From NCBI GenBank assembly GCA_033283165.1, contig JAWMQL010000005.1:290808-354807 (forward strand): 64,000 bases of DNA. Reading direction: 5' to 3'. Position numbers and translations under genes: made by a program. Under the pieces are notes generated by a model. The model was not told where the DNA came from and ran no database searches. It worked only from the letters and a program-made list of their open reading frames with translations. Of this stretch, positions 44,303 through 53,545 are shown in pieces (within the stretch, counting starts at the first letter, position 1; every line of letters starts with the position of its first letter). This DNA comes from JAWMQL01 sp033283165. Its GTDB lineage: Bacteria > Pseudomonadota > Gammaproteobacteria > Pseudomonadales > Halieaceae.

Positions 44303-44761
44303 CTAGTCAGCCAGGCCGTGATTTTCAAACAGTTCGATCAACAGCGGGTCATCGGCGCGTTCCAGGTAGGCCACCGCCAGTCCCTCGCCGAACCGGGTCT
44401 GCCAGACCGGGCTGTAGCCCAGCCCGGCGGCCTGCACCAGGCTCGCGTCGAGATCCTCGACGATAAAGCGCAGGTGATGCATGCCCTCGCGACCGGCATC
44501 CAGGAACTCCTTGTGCGGGCAGCCTCCCGCCACCCACTCGATCAGCTCGATTTCCAGGTCACCACTGCGGCCATAGGCAATCCGTATCGTGCAGGGTTCC
44601 TGCCGCCCCCGGTAATCGTAGGTCATTTCACCCGGCTCCATGACGGAGAAAGGGCCGAACAGGGGATCGTAGCGTTTCATGGACTGCTCGAGGTCTTGCA
44701 CTACAAGGCCCACCTGGTCGGCGGGCGGCAGGTTCAGGACATTTCTCAAGGCATCGCTCAT
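44303..44761 (-). CDS. VOC family protein (methylmalonyl-CoA epimerase-like)
   Basis: A 152-residue protein with two half-modules: ADQVGLVVQDLEQSMKRYDPLFG and EGMHHLRFIVEDLDASLVQAAGLG. Metal-ligand candidates are the His in MHHLRF and the Glu in ELIEW and YLERADDPLLIELFENHG. The length and repeats match glyoxalase/epimerase-fold proteins. The substrate is not evident. GGAGTCCACC precedes the ATG. Confidence 0.82.
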   Translation of the reverse strand: MSDALRNVLNLPPADQVGLVVQDLEQSMKRYDPLFGPFSVMEPGEMTYDYRGRQEPCTIRIAYGRSGDLEIELIEWVAGGCPHKEFLDAGREGMHHLRFIVEDLDASLVQAAGLGYSPVWQTRFGEGLAVAYLERADDPLLIELFENHGLAD

Positions 44762-44909
44762 GGTGGACTCCGGCTCATTACAGTCCCGCCTATCTTACTC
44801 CCCTGGCGTATCCGCACAGTGATAGATGGGGCCAAAATTCGTTGCCCCTGCGGAATCTCTGTGGCAAGCCGCGGTGGACTTTATATACTGGAGCCCCTCT
44901 CACCAACCG

Positions 44910-45620
44910 ATGGTCCGAAAATACACCATGCGCCACTGCCTGTTCTGCTTGTTGTTCGCGATCGCTCCCGCCCTGGCTGACAGCGAGCCGGAGCCCGACC
45001 TGATTTACCTGACGACCCCCGCCGGGCAATCGCTGTTCATGGAATCGGAACTTCATGGCGACTATTTCCCCCTCGCCAGTTACCTGGAGTCAGAGCAGGT
45101 TCTCACCTTCTGCGGACCCGCCTCCATGGCGGCCGTATTGAACAGCCTCGGCATTCCAAGGCCAAGCCCCCATCGCCTGTTCCCGTATCAGCTGTTCACC
45201 CAGGACCTGGTGTTCAATCCCGCCAACCAGGCGCTCAAGAGTTATGCCCGGGTCGAGCACGAGGGGCTGGTGCTAGCGGAAGTCGGGGAATTTCTCGAAA
45301 ACCTGGGGGTGCAGGCCAGCACCTACCACGCGAGCGAATTCAGCGTGGACTGGTTGCGCGAGACCCTCGTGAACGCCCTGGCATCTCCCGGGCAGCGGTT
45401 GATCGCCAATTATTCCCGGCGCCCGCTGGGACAGGACGGCGACGGGCACCTGTCACCCCTCGCGGCCTATGACCGGGACAGCGACCGGGTATTGATACTG
45501 GACGTGGCCAAATACAAGTACCCGCCGGTATGGCTGACGGTGGCGCAGTTGCACGAGGCCATGCTGCTGGAGGACCCGGGTTCGAATCTGTCTCGCGGCC
45601 TGGTGGTGGTCAGTCCCTAA
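44910..45620 (+). CDS. Phytochelatin synthase-like cysteine protease, exported
   Basis: A 236-residue protein with a signal peptide (KYTMRHCLFCLLFAIAPALADSE). The papain-like triad of phytochelatin synthases is visible: Cys68 in TFCGPASMAAVLNSL, His in GDGHLSPLAAY and Asp in LILDVAKYKYPPVWL. Bacterial homologues (NAS/PCS-like) mostly cleave glutathione to gamma-Glu-Cys rather than polymerise it. A periplasmic location suggests action on exported glutathione or metal-thiolate complexes. ATG 44910 is used because it gives a basic signal n-region; the longer frame from 44826 would bury the signal. The stop overlaps that of the convergent cytochrome gene by 4 bases. Confidence 0.83.
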   Translation: MVRKYTMRHCLFCLLFAIAPALADSEPEPDLIYLTTPAGQSLFMESELHGDYFPLASYLESEQVLTFCGPASMAAVLNSLGIPRPSPHRLFPYQLFTQDLVFNPANQALKSYARVEHEGLVLAEVGEFLENLGVQASTYHASEFSVDWLRETLVNALASPGQRLIANYSRRPLGQDGDGHLSPLAAYDRDSDRVLILDVAKYKYPPVWLTVAQLHEAMLLEDPGSNLSRGLVVVSP

Positions 45621-48481
45621 CGGACTTCCGTCCGCGCAATCTCGACACTCCAACCCCGGGCCAGTGAATCGTCCAGGTTCAGTCGGCTGACCAGGTAGTA
45701 CAGGCGATCGTTCTCCTGCCCGGCGGTGGCGAAGCGGTCGCGCAGGTAATAGGGCGGCGTGGACTGGTACAGCAGGCGCACCTGGACCCGGTCGATGGCG
45801 CCGACACTGGCGGGAATCCGGTATTCCACCCGTCGCGTACCGGGGCTGGCGGAATCGTCCGGCTCACCGCCGAGCGCGACCAGCCGGGTCTCACCGGCGT
45901 AGGGCCCGTCGGTCTTCCAGCCCAGCGGCAGCAGGCGGTTGTCTTTCATCTCCCGCGCCAGGCCGAGGAAGCTGGTCGTCAGCTTGCCGTCGTCATTGAT
46001 ATGCCGGGTCTCGAACACCAGCGCCTGGTCCTGCCGTTCGATCACCGTGTAGTCCGGCTGCAGCTCACGCCAGTCGACGGTGAACTCGGACGCCAGCGGC
46101 TGGCCGTTGCCGTCCAGGATGACACCCGCCTCGTTGGTGCGGCCGGAGCCCCACAGGACGCGACCGTCGGCGGCCAGTGCGGTCACTTCCAGGAAAGCGC
46201 GCCGGAAGCCCACCCCGGAGGGAAACTTGTGGCCGGCCTCGTTCCGCAGCTGTACCTGCACAGTCAGGTTCTGCGTGTCGCGACCGGTCAGTTGCGCATC
46301 CAGCACAACCGAGGAGCCAGCCATCAGCTCCATCTCTTGCTCGGTCAACTGCAGCCGGTGAACGGCGCCGGTCGAGGACGGCCCGAAGGTCAACGGCGTG
46401 CCGGGATCCAGGGTGGTTACGCCCAGCACGGTGGGAAATTGCTGGAACATGCGGTTGGCAAAGATGTTGAGACCCACCAGGGTGTGGCGGCGATAGGGCT
46501 TCGGCTCCGGCGTGATCAGGTCCGCCTCGGCACGGTTGCCGACCTCGGGAAAGGCGCCATCCTCGACGTTGGCGATCTCGGTCTGCAGTGACCCGGCTTC
46601 GCGGAAATTGTCCGGCATGTGACAACCCTGGCAGGTCTTTTCGGGGTCTCCGGCATAGTCACTGTTCAACCATTCCAGGTAGGTGGTCTGCTCGTGAGAT
46701 ACCGGACCGCCGGGCCGGGGCGGTTGGCCCGCGCCCACCGGCAGGACCGGCAACTCGATGGTGTGACAGGAGCCGCACAGGCCGGCGTCCTTGATCTGCT
46801 CGCCGTGTTTCGGCGAGATGCCCAGTGCCTGCTCCATGTAGTAGGGCTTGATTTCGTCGTCCGGGAACGGCCCGAAAACGCTGCCCGGCTCGGGGTTGAT
46901 CTTGAACTTGCCGGTGAAAGTCTGCGGCTCACCCAACCCCTCGGCCATCACCTGGTGACAGACGGTGCAGGTGACACCGTCGCGACCCAGTGCCCCGTAG
47001 ACGGCCCGGGGTCGCAGGTGCTTGCCGTTCGGCACTGCGTAGGTAAGGTCGCTGGTATACGCGCCTGCCTGGCCGTCCAGGTGAAACTGCCGCTGCCCGG
47101 CCACCTGGTGGCAGGACAGGCACAGGTTCGAAGTCCAGTCTTTCAATCCGGGTCGCAGGGCGTGCTCTGATTCCAGTTGCGCCAGGAAAATCGGGTCGCG
47201 ACCCGCCAGGCCCATCATCGAGGTGCCCCACTCGCCATAGATCGATATGTTGTATTTTTGCGTATCGTCGACGCCGTTCGTGTCCGGGTGGTCGGGGTCG
47301 CGGTACATCATCATGGCCGGCTGTCGCCCGCCCAGCAGCAGGCTGGCGTCATGACAACCGCGGCAGTTATCGCTGCTGACAAAGGTCTTCAGATCATCGG
47401 GAGTTACCGCGGTATGGTCGCTGAACAGGTCCCAGGGCAACTTCACCACACTGTCGCCATCCACCTGCCGCGGCCCGAAGGTTGCCACTACCACCGGGTC
47501 GGGCTCTGCGCGTGGATCACTCACCGGTTTCGACATGGACTTCTGGATGTAGTTATCCAGCAGTCCGGCCAGTTCCTTCGGTATATCGCCCAGGTGCTTG
47601 TCGATCCTGGCCTGCATTTCCGGGCCGTGACTGTCCCGGTGCTCCTCGACGAGCTGCAGCAATTTACCGATATCGTCGGTAAGCAGGCCGAAAGACGGAG
47701 TCTGGGAGCTGTGACCAGCCACCACTTCCGGTTTCGGTTCCGGAACATTGAGCGGCGCCGGGTTGCTGATGGCGGTGTAATGGCTGGGATCATCTCCGTT
47801 CAGGTTGCCGATGTAGGCAAAGGTGGCCATATCGTTGTCGGCCCCTGAATGGCAGGCCAGGCAATAGGACATCCCGTACTGGGACAGCAATACCGGCTGA
47901 CCGTAGGACGGGGTCCCGGGAAAGAAAAACAGGTACCAGAGCCAGCCGTCGCTGGTGGCTTTGCTGTCACGTATCATCACCGCCCAGCCGGTGACCTTGT
48001 GCCCGCCGTAGGTGGTGTTGTCCGGGTCCGTGGGATACATCTGCTTGACGATCATGGCGCCATCGGGAATCTCGCCCTGGCGATCGTTGAGCAGCCAGTC
48101 CACCACGCCGTTGGAGTAATAGACCCGCACCCGCTGGTGGGTGTTGTAGCCGCTGCCGTCGATAAAGGGTCCGGTGGGGCGAACGTTCATGGACCGCGTG
48201 TCGACATCGTGCACCCAGCTGGTGTGCAATCCCGCCACCAGGAAGGCGGTGATCTCGACCATCTGCCCGGCAGTGACCAGTTGCGTATCCTTGTTTTCAT
48301 CCCAGAAGCCGATCAGGTCCAGCAATGCATCCTTGGCCAGTTCGGATTTCAGGGTAGCGGGGTTGGGGTAATTCGCCAGTGTGTCCGAGCCCTCGTAGCC
48401 CTGCTTACAGGACAACAGGCTCAATGCCAGCACCAGACCCAGCAAGCCGCCGGACCGGGGAAAACCCTCAAAGAAAGACAT
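45617..48481 (-). CDS. Hexaheme c-type cytochrome, lipoprotein
   Basis: A 954-residue protein starting at ATG 48481 (AGGTAGGG 5 bases upstream). The longer open frame to 49333 is a shadow of the divergent gene. The N-terminus ends in a lipobox-like LSLLSCKQG. Six CxxCH heme sites lie at about residues 207, 373, 453, 505, 568 and 617 (CLACH, CRGCH, CLSCH, CTVCH, CGSCH, CQGCH). The last 300 residues are beta-rich and heme-free, with a carbohydrate- or peptide-binding look. Multiheme lipoproteins of this type carry electrons at the outer face of a membrane; donor and acceptor are unknown. Confidence 0.88.
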   Translation of the reverse strand: MSFFEGFPRSGGLLGLVLALSLLSCKQGYEGSDTLANYPNPATLKSELAKDALLDLIGFWDENKDTQLVTAGQMVEITAFLVAGLHTSWVHDVDTRSMNVRPTGPFIDGSGYNTHQRVRVYYSNGVVDWLLNDRQGEIPDGAMIVKQMYPTDPDNTTYGGHKVTGWAVMIRDSKATSDGWLWYLFFFPGTPSYGQPVLLSQYGMSYCLACHSGADNDMATFAYIGNLNGDDPSHYTAISNPAPLNVPEPKPEVVAGHSSQTPSFGLLTDDIGKLLQLVEEHRDSHGPEMQARIDKHLGDIPKELAGLLDNYIQKSMSKPVSDPRAEPDPVVVATFGPRQVDGDSVVKLPWDLFSDHTAVTPDDLKTFVSSDNCRGCHDASLLLGGRQPAMMMYRDPDHPDTNGVDDTQKYNISIYGEWGTSMMGLAGRDPIFLAQLESEHALRPGLKDWTSNLCLSCHQVAGQRQFHLDGQAGAYTSDLTYAVPNGKHLRPRAVYGALGRDGVTCTVCHQVMAEGLGEPQTFTGKFKINPEPGSVFGPFPDDEIKPYYMEQALGISPKHGEQIKDAGLCGSCHTIELPVLPVGAGQPPRPGGPVSHEQTTYLEWLNSDYAGDPEKTCQGCHMPDNFREAGSLQTEIANVEDGAFPEVGNRAEADLITPEPKPYRRHTLVGLNIFANRMFQQFPTVLGVTTLDPGTPLTFGPSSTGAVHRLQLTEQEMELMAGSSVVLDAQLTGRDTQNLTVQVQLRNEAGHKFPSGVGFRRAFLEVTALAADGRVLWGSGRTNEAGVILDGNGQPLASEFTVDWRELQPDYTVIERQDQALVFETRHINDDGKLTTSFLGLAREMKDNRLLPLGWKTDGPYAGETRLVALGGEPDDSASPGTRRVEYRIPASVGAIDRVQVRLLYQSTPPYYLRDRFATAGQENDRLYYLVSRLNLDDSLARGWSVEIARTEVR

Positions 48482-48625
48482 CGTGACCCTACCTTTTATT
48501 GTGTTTGTTGTTCGGGACTGTAACTGGTCTTCCATTGTAGGGACAAACGCTGCAATGACTAATTTATTCTTGCGAAAAAGTACTGTTGTTATAGGCTGAT
48601 CCGGCAGCAACAAAGGATACCTGTC

Positions 48626-49678
48626 ATGCCCGGCACCCAACCCGTGGTCGAAGACCTCAAGGCCTTGCTCAGTTCCCGGCCGGATCTCAAGGACGCGCTG
48701 GAGGCGGCGATCAAGGCGGCGGACCTGCCGCACTGTTTCACCGACCTGGATTCCTACTGCCGCTACCTCGATCGCGGGGTGCAGCAGATTCCCAAAAACG
48801 AGGACTCCATGCTGCAGCTGGACCTCGCCTACTACTACGTGCTGCAGATGTCGCCCAACCAGGTACTGATGACGGATCCCGCCTTCCAGCAGTGGAACCT
48901 CGGTTATCATGACGCCTGGGGGAAATTCCTGGATACCGATGCATCCATCGGGCACCTGAAGTCCTACCTGGACGACCCGCAGTTCGAGAAAGACCAGTTT
49001 CAGCAGGGTCCCAGCGGCTGGCATACCTTCAACCAGTTTTTTGCCCGCCAGTTCAAGCCCGGCATGCGCCCCATCGCCGGAAACAGTGCCGACAACGTTG
49101 TCACGTCGCCCTGCGACTACCAGATAATGGAGGTCATACCGGTGAACCCGGATTCGACGGTGGGCGCCAAGGAGGCCCGGCTGACGATTGCCGAACTGCT
49201 CAAGGACAGCCAGTACAAGGACGACTTTGCCGGCGGCCTGCTGGTGAGTGGCTACCTGCAGATGTATAACTACCACCGCTTCCACACCCCGGTAGCGGGC
49301 AAGGTGGTGGAAGTGCGCAAGATACCGGGCCACGTGGGCATGACCTTCAAAAAAGAAGACGGGGCTCTGGTGCCGGACCCCCGGCCGGGTTTCCAGTTCA
49401 CCCAGGATCGCGGCCTGATGATCGTCGATTCGCCGGCGCTGGGCCTGGTCGCGTTACTGCCGGTGGGTATGGCACAGATTTCTTCGGTGGTGATTACCGC
49501 GGAAACCGGGGTGACGTTACACCAGGGAGAGGAGTTCGGCTACTTCCAGTTTGGTGGCTCGAACATGATCATGCTGACCCAGAAAGGGCGTTTCGAGCTG
49601 TCCGCCGACGTGCAGGGCAAGGCCCTGCAGATGGGCAGCCGGATTGGCACTGCTGCCGTGCCCGCGGGCACTACCTAG
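48626..49678 (+). CDS. Phosphatidylserine decarboxylase-family protein
   Basis: A 350-residue protein. The N-terminal 130 residues are the helical PSD-associated domain. The C-terminal part has FNQFFARQFKPGMRPI, QMYNYHRFHTPVAGKV and FQFGGSNMIMLTQ, where Ser312 in the G-G-S motif is the probable self-cleavage site that becomes the pyruvoyl group. Classical membrane Psd enzymes use LGST; this GGS form and the associated domain mark a divergent, soluble branch whose substrate may not be phosphatidylserine. AAAGGA lies upstream of the ATG. It is divergent from the cytochrome gene across a 144-base AT-rich spacer. Confidence 0.85.
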   Translation: MPGTQPVVEDLKALLSSRPDLKDALEAAIKAADLPHCFTDLDSYCRYLDRGVQQIPKNEDSMLQLDLAYYYVLQMSPNQVLMTDPAFQQWNLGYHDAWGKFLDTDASIGHLKSYLDDPQFEKDQFQQGPSGWHTFNQFFARQFKPGMRPIAGNSADNVVTSPCDYQIMEVIPVNPDSTVGAKEARLTIAELLKDSQYKDDFAGGLLVSGYLQMYNYHRFHTPVAGKVVEVRKIPGHVGMTFKKEDGALVPDPRPGFQFTQDRGLMIVDSPALGLVALLPVGMAQISSVVITAETGVTLHQGEEFGYFQFGGSNMIMLTQKGRFELSADVQGKALQMGSRIGTAAVPAGTT

Positions 49679-51408
49679 GCCAGCACCCGGTCGACCTGGT
49701 GCCAGTCAATGCCCTGCAGGGCAGCCTCGTCGATACCCAGTCGGCCGAGGTACTCCTCGAAACGCGGGTCGCACTCAAACGACTTCCAGAAGTGGTTGTC
49801 CGGGTCGCGCATGTTCTCGGGCCGCGCCAGGTCATAGACACCTGAGTCGTAGCGGGTGATGCCCAGGTCCCAGATGCGATAGGCGTCGTCGACGGCACCG
49901 GCACAGATATAGGCTTCCGCCACTGTGGTAGGCGTGAAGCCCTCCTCCTTCTCTATTTCCCGTGCCAGGTGCAGGGCCGTGTCCAGGTCGCCCATTTCAC
50001 CGTACAGGCGAGCCCCCAGCCAGAGCCCGATACTGCGCGGCAGGAAGGAACGGGTCCGTTCGCTTGCCGGGCGGTCGGGATCGAGGCCCCACTGACGCAG
50101 CAGGCCCCGGGCCTTTTCGAAGTTACCGTCACGAATGGACCAGCGGTAATCGTTATTGGCCAGGATCATATGGTTGGGGTCGAGTTCCCGCGCCCGGTCA
50201 CAGATCTGCAGGGCCTGATCCCGCCGGCCCAGCCAGTTCAGGCGATTGGCCCAGGTCAGCAGGTTGACCGTATTCAACGGGTCCTGTAACGCGACCCGGC
50301 GCTGCACCTCCACCGCGTCCTCGTAGCGATTGGCGTAGGCCAGTAACACGGGCAACCACTCCACCAGACCCGGCTGATCGATGGCCGCCTTGACGACCGC
50401 GTCAAAGGCGGCGGCAAAGTCGCGACTCAGATACAGGGACAGCATGCCCAGCGCCGCACTGGCCGGCAGGTAATCCGGGTCGACCTCGAGAGCCCGGCGG
50501 GCGTGACGGCGCGCCTGGGTCAGCTCGTCAAGGCCCAGTACAAAGCCATAGCGCGGCCAGTTGAGGTAAACCTCGGCCATCAGGGAAGGCACCAGCGGGT
50601 TGTCCTCATCGATCCCGGCCGAGGCCTCCGCGTACTTCAGGGCCTGGGGGAAGTCCCCGCGGCGGAATGCCGCCATGGCCATGAGGTACTGCTCGTAGGC
50701 TGCCGGGGCGAGCTTCCACTCCCGCCTGGTCGCCACTGAGTCGAGCCCCAGTGCGGCCAGCACATCCTTACCCACGCTGCGCGCAATCTCATTCTGCAAC
50801 TGGAACAGGTCCTGCTTGCCGCGCTGGAACGAGTCGGCCCACAACTGCTGTTCATCGGCCACCTGCACCAGCTGCACCGACACCCGTATCCGCTCATCCG
50901 AGAGGCGCAGACTACCGGTCAGGACATGACTTACACCCAGTTGCCGGCGGAGGTTGTCCAGCCGGGCTTCCTCGCCCTGGAACCGAAAGGAAGAGGTGCG
51001 GGCAATGACCTGTAATCCGGGACTGCGGGCAATAACATTCAGGATTTCTTCCGCCACGCCTTCGCCCAGGTGCCAACTGTCCTCTTCCGGGCCAAGGTGA
51101 TCGAGTGGCAGGACGGCAATTCGGGGTTTTTCCAGGGCCCTGTGGGACTTTGCGTCCTCGGCGTCCACGTCGGCACTGTCCCGAACCAGACCCGAGGAGG
51201 TCAGTTCGTACAGCCAGGCGACCACGACAACTACGGGAAACAGTGCTGCAAGGCCCATAATCAGTGCGGTCTGGACCCACACAGGCAGCCCGAGGGGCTC
51301 GATCACCACGTCGCCGACCTGCAACAGCGCCCAGGCCACTACCACGTAGGTGACTGCCGCCCTGGTCACCTTGCGACGCTTAAGCTCGGCCAGAAAGGAT
51401 CCCGCCAC
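49675..51408 (-). CDS. Membrane protein with TolB-like domain and TPR repeats
   Basis: A 577-residue protein starting at GTG 51408 with GGGGAG upstream. It has two N-terminal membrane segments (AAVTYVVVAWALLQVGDVV and ALIMGLAALFPVVVVVAWLY), then a TolB N-terminal-like domain (RIAVLPLDHLGPEEDSWHLGEG ... LTGSLR) and about eight TPR-like helix pairs. This layout is common next to or fused to adenylate/guanylate cyclases and winged-helix regulators; no cyclase domain is present here. It is probably a signalling or scaffold protein. Its stop overlaps that of the PSD-like gene by 4 bases. Confidence 0.8.
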   Translation of the reverse strand: MAGSFLAELKRRKVTRAAVTYVVVAWALLQVGDVVIEPLGLPVWVQTALIMGLAALFPVVVVVAWLYELTSSGLVRDSADVDAEDAKSHRALEKPRIAVLPLDHLGPEEDSWHLGEGVAEEILNVIARSPGLQVIARTSSFRFQGEEARLDNLRRQLGVSHVLTGSLRLSDERIRVSVQLVQVADEQQLWADSFQRGKQDLFQLQNEIARSVGKDVLAALGLDSVATRREWKLAPAAYEQYLMAMAAFRRGDFPQALKYAEASAGIDEDNPLVPSLMAEVYLNWPRYGFVLGLDELTQARRHARRALEVDPDYLPASAALGMLSLYLSRDFAAAFDAVVKAAIDQPGLVEWLPVLLAYANRYEDAVEVQRRVALQDPLNTVNLLTWANRLNWLGRRDQALQICDRARELDPNHMILANNDYRWSIRDGNFEKARGLLRQWGLDPDRPASERTRSFLPRSIGLWLGARLYGEMGDLDTALHLAREIEKEEGFTPTTVAEAYICAGAVDDAYRIWDLGITRYDSGVYDLARPENMRDPDNHFWKSFECDPRFEEYLGRLGIDEAALQGIDWHQVDRVLA

Positions 51409-51488
51409 GCCCGACTCCCCGTTTACTGCATTTTTATCAATATCCCCGCGCGTCAGAGTATATTAATTCGAGGCGTCTCGTATAGCAT

Positions 51489-51923
51489 TCAACCGGAGCC
51501 GGCACGAAAGGCCATGGCCACATCGCTTTCGGGCATATTCAATATGCGCGCCGCCAGGTGGATTACCTCGAGCTCCTTGGCATCCTGCACCCCGTCCGCA
51601 TCGGCCACGACGATCATTTTACGAATCATCTCCCTTTTTTGGGCCGGGTCCAGGAAGCGGCTGAGGGATCTCAGGGTGCGCGCTATGTCCGGATCGTCAG
51701 CCAGGGCCATGACCGCGGCGGTCAAGCGCTCCATCGCTTCCGCGCCGCGAATATCGAACTGCCGGGACAGCAGTGCGATCATGGCATCGGTCTCTTCTCT
51801 GGCGATGGTGCCGTCACCCTTGGCGACGAACACCAGCAGGGTCGCCAGCAGGTCGCGTTCATCATAGGCGCCTGGTCTGGTTTCACCCGCGGACGGCGAC
51901 ACTTCACCGGACTTGTCGATCAC
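51489..51923 (-). CDS. TerB-family protein
   Basis: A 144-residue all-helical protein. LLATLLVFVAKGDGTIAREETDAMIALLSRQF and MIRKMIVVADADGVQDAKELEVIHLAARIL form the two related halves of the TerB/TerB-like domain, including acidic D-G-x-D/E-x2-E positions that could bind metal. The start is set at GTG 51923 with GGGAG 8 bases upstream; a TTG two codons earlier is too close. Such proteins are often called tellurite-resistance proteins, but isolated copies have no proven tellurite role. Confidence 0.82.
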   Translation of the reverse strand: MIDKSGEVSPSAGETRPGAYDERDLLATLLVFVAKGDGTIAREETDAMIALLSRQFDIRGAEAMERLTAAVMALADDPDIARTLRSLSRFLDPAQKREMIRKMIVVADADGVQDAKELEVIHLAARILNMPESDVAMAFRAGSG

Positions 51924-52228
51924 TGGCAACTCTCCCTGCGCAAAGTTCAGGACCTGACCCGCCGCCTCTGGGCCCGGACGGAATCCCGGTCACTGTCATG
52001 GCAGTCTAGAACGGGTTATCCGCAGCCGCCACTGGCGGCATCCCCCATCCGGACGTCCCTGCCAGCGGAGCCCGCCCTGCTTGCTCGGGTGCCGGGTGCG
52101 CGAACCTTGCCCGGGTATTTCTGCCGGTTTCAGGATTCTGCTCTAAGCTATAGCAAATCCGGGGCAAATCGCAGTGAATCCGGAACAGGCCGGGCCGAGG
52201 GGCGTTGGGCACGCATATGGAGACAACC
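51924..52228. other. Intergenic region between TerB-like and amidohydrolase genes
   Basis: This 305-base divergent gap contains GC-rich sequence with no convincing small gene. Both flanking genes must have promoters here, but I could not assign clear -35/-10 pairs. Confidence 0.4.
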
Positions 52229-53545
52229 ATGATACGAATTGCGGCTGTTCTCGTCGTATTACTCGCGCCGCTGGGGGCCGCCTCAGCTTTCGGGCAAAGC
52301 GAACCCCTCGCCTTCGTCAACGCGCGGATCTACCCGGTGGACGGGCCTACGATTGAACAGGGCACCCTGCTGGTGCAGGCCGGAAAAGTGCTCGCCGTGG
52401 GACCCACTGACCGGGTCACGGTTCCATCGGACGCCCGGCAGGTGGACCTGTCCGGCCGCGTGCTCATCCCCGGGCTGGTGGATACCCACAGCCACGTGGG
52501 TAATTTCTCGCGTCCCGCGGTACCGGCCAACAGCGACGGGAACGAGAGTACCGACCCCCTGACGCCCGAGATCCGGGCCCTGGACGCGATCTGGCCGGAG
52601 GACCCGGGCATCCGCATGGCCCGGGCGGGCGGCATCACCACCGCCAACATCATGCCCGGCAGCGGCAACGTGATTGGCGGCCAGACCGCCTATGTCAAAT
52701 TGCGCGGGCGAACCATCGAGGAGATGCTAATCCCCGATACGCCCGGGGGCCTGAAGATGGCCAATGGCGAAAACCCGAAGAAGAACTACGGCAGCCGCGA
52801 CCAGGCGCCCGCCACGCGCATGGCCATCGCGGCGCTGGCGCGCCAGGCCTACCTGGACGCACAAAATTACCTGGAACAGCGCGCGGCAGGGGGAGGGAAA
52901 AAGGACAAACCACCCAAAACCGACCTGGGGATGGAAGCCCTGGCGGAAGTACTGGCGGGCAAACGCATTGTTCACCACCACACCCACAGGGCGGACGACA
53001 TACTCACCGTGCTGCGCATCGCCGAGGAGTTCGACTACCGGGTGGTGATACAGCACGGCACGGAAGCCTGGAAGGTGGCCGACCAGCTGGCTGCCCGGAA
53101 TATCCCCGTTTCACTCCTCGTGGTCGATTCACCCGGGGGCAAGCAGGAGATGACCCGCTACAAGGCATCCGGCGCCAGGATCCTCGCGGAGGCCGGGGTG
53201 AAAATCGCCATTCACACCGACGACTACATCAACTCATCGCGATTCCTGCTGCGGGAGGCGGCCCTGGCGGTACGCGGCGGGCTGGACGAGGCGACCGCCC
53301 TCGCGGCGGTAACCCGCAATGCGGCCGACATGCTCGATCTCGGCGACCGGATCGGCTCGCTGGCAAAAGGCAAGGACGCCGACTTCGTCATCCTGTCCGG
53401 TCAACCCTTCAGCAGCTATACCCAGGTGCTGGAAACCTGGATCGAGGGGGAGCGCGTGTTTGATCGCAACGACCCTGATGACCTGCGCTACGCCACCGGC
53501 GGGTTCCAGGTTGCCCACCGCTACCCGGCCGGAGATGACGAATGA
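52229..53545 (+). CDS. Amidohydrolase-family protein, exported
   Basis: A 438-residue member of the imidazolonepropionase-like amidohydrolases. It has a signal peptide (MIRIAAVLVVLLAPLGAASAFG). Metal-ligand candidates are all present: His-x-His in LVDTHSHVG, His in VHHHTHRADD, His in VIQHGTEAW and Asp in IAIHTDDYI. These proteins hydrolyse peptides, amides or cyclic amides in the periplasm. ATG 52229 is preferred over starts at 52205 and 52217 because GGAG lies 6 bases upstream and the signal peptide begins there. It is translationally coupled to the next gene. Confidence 0.88.
   Translation: MIRIAAVLVVLLAPLGAASAFGQSEPLAFVNARIYPVDGPTIEQGTLLVQAGKVLAVGPTDRVTVPSDARQVDLSGRVLIPGLVDTHSHVGNFSRPAVPANSDGNESTDPLTPEIRALDAIWPEDPGIRMARAGGITTANIMPGSGNVIGGQTAYVKLRGRTIEEMLIPDTPGGLKMANGENPKKNYGSRDQAPATRMAIAALARQAYLDAQNYLEQRAAGGGKKDKPPKTDLGMEALAEVLAGKRIVHHHTHRADDILTVLRIAEEFDYRVVIQHGTEAWKVADQLAARNIPVSLLVVDSPGGKQEMTRYKASGARILAEAGVKIAIHTDDYINSSRFLLREAALAVRGGLDEATALAAVTRNAADMLDLGDRIGSLAKGKDADFVILSGQPFSSYTQVLETWIEGERVFDRNDPDDLRYATGGFQVAHRYPAGDDE

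Noticed and set aside
48482..49333. 284-residue N-terminal extension of the cytochrome frame
   Set aside because: It lies opposite the PSD-like gene and precedes a clear lipoprotein signal with its own ribosome site at 48481.
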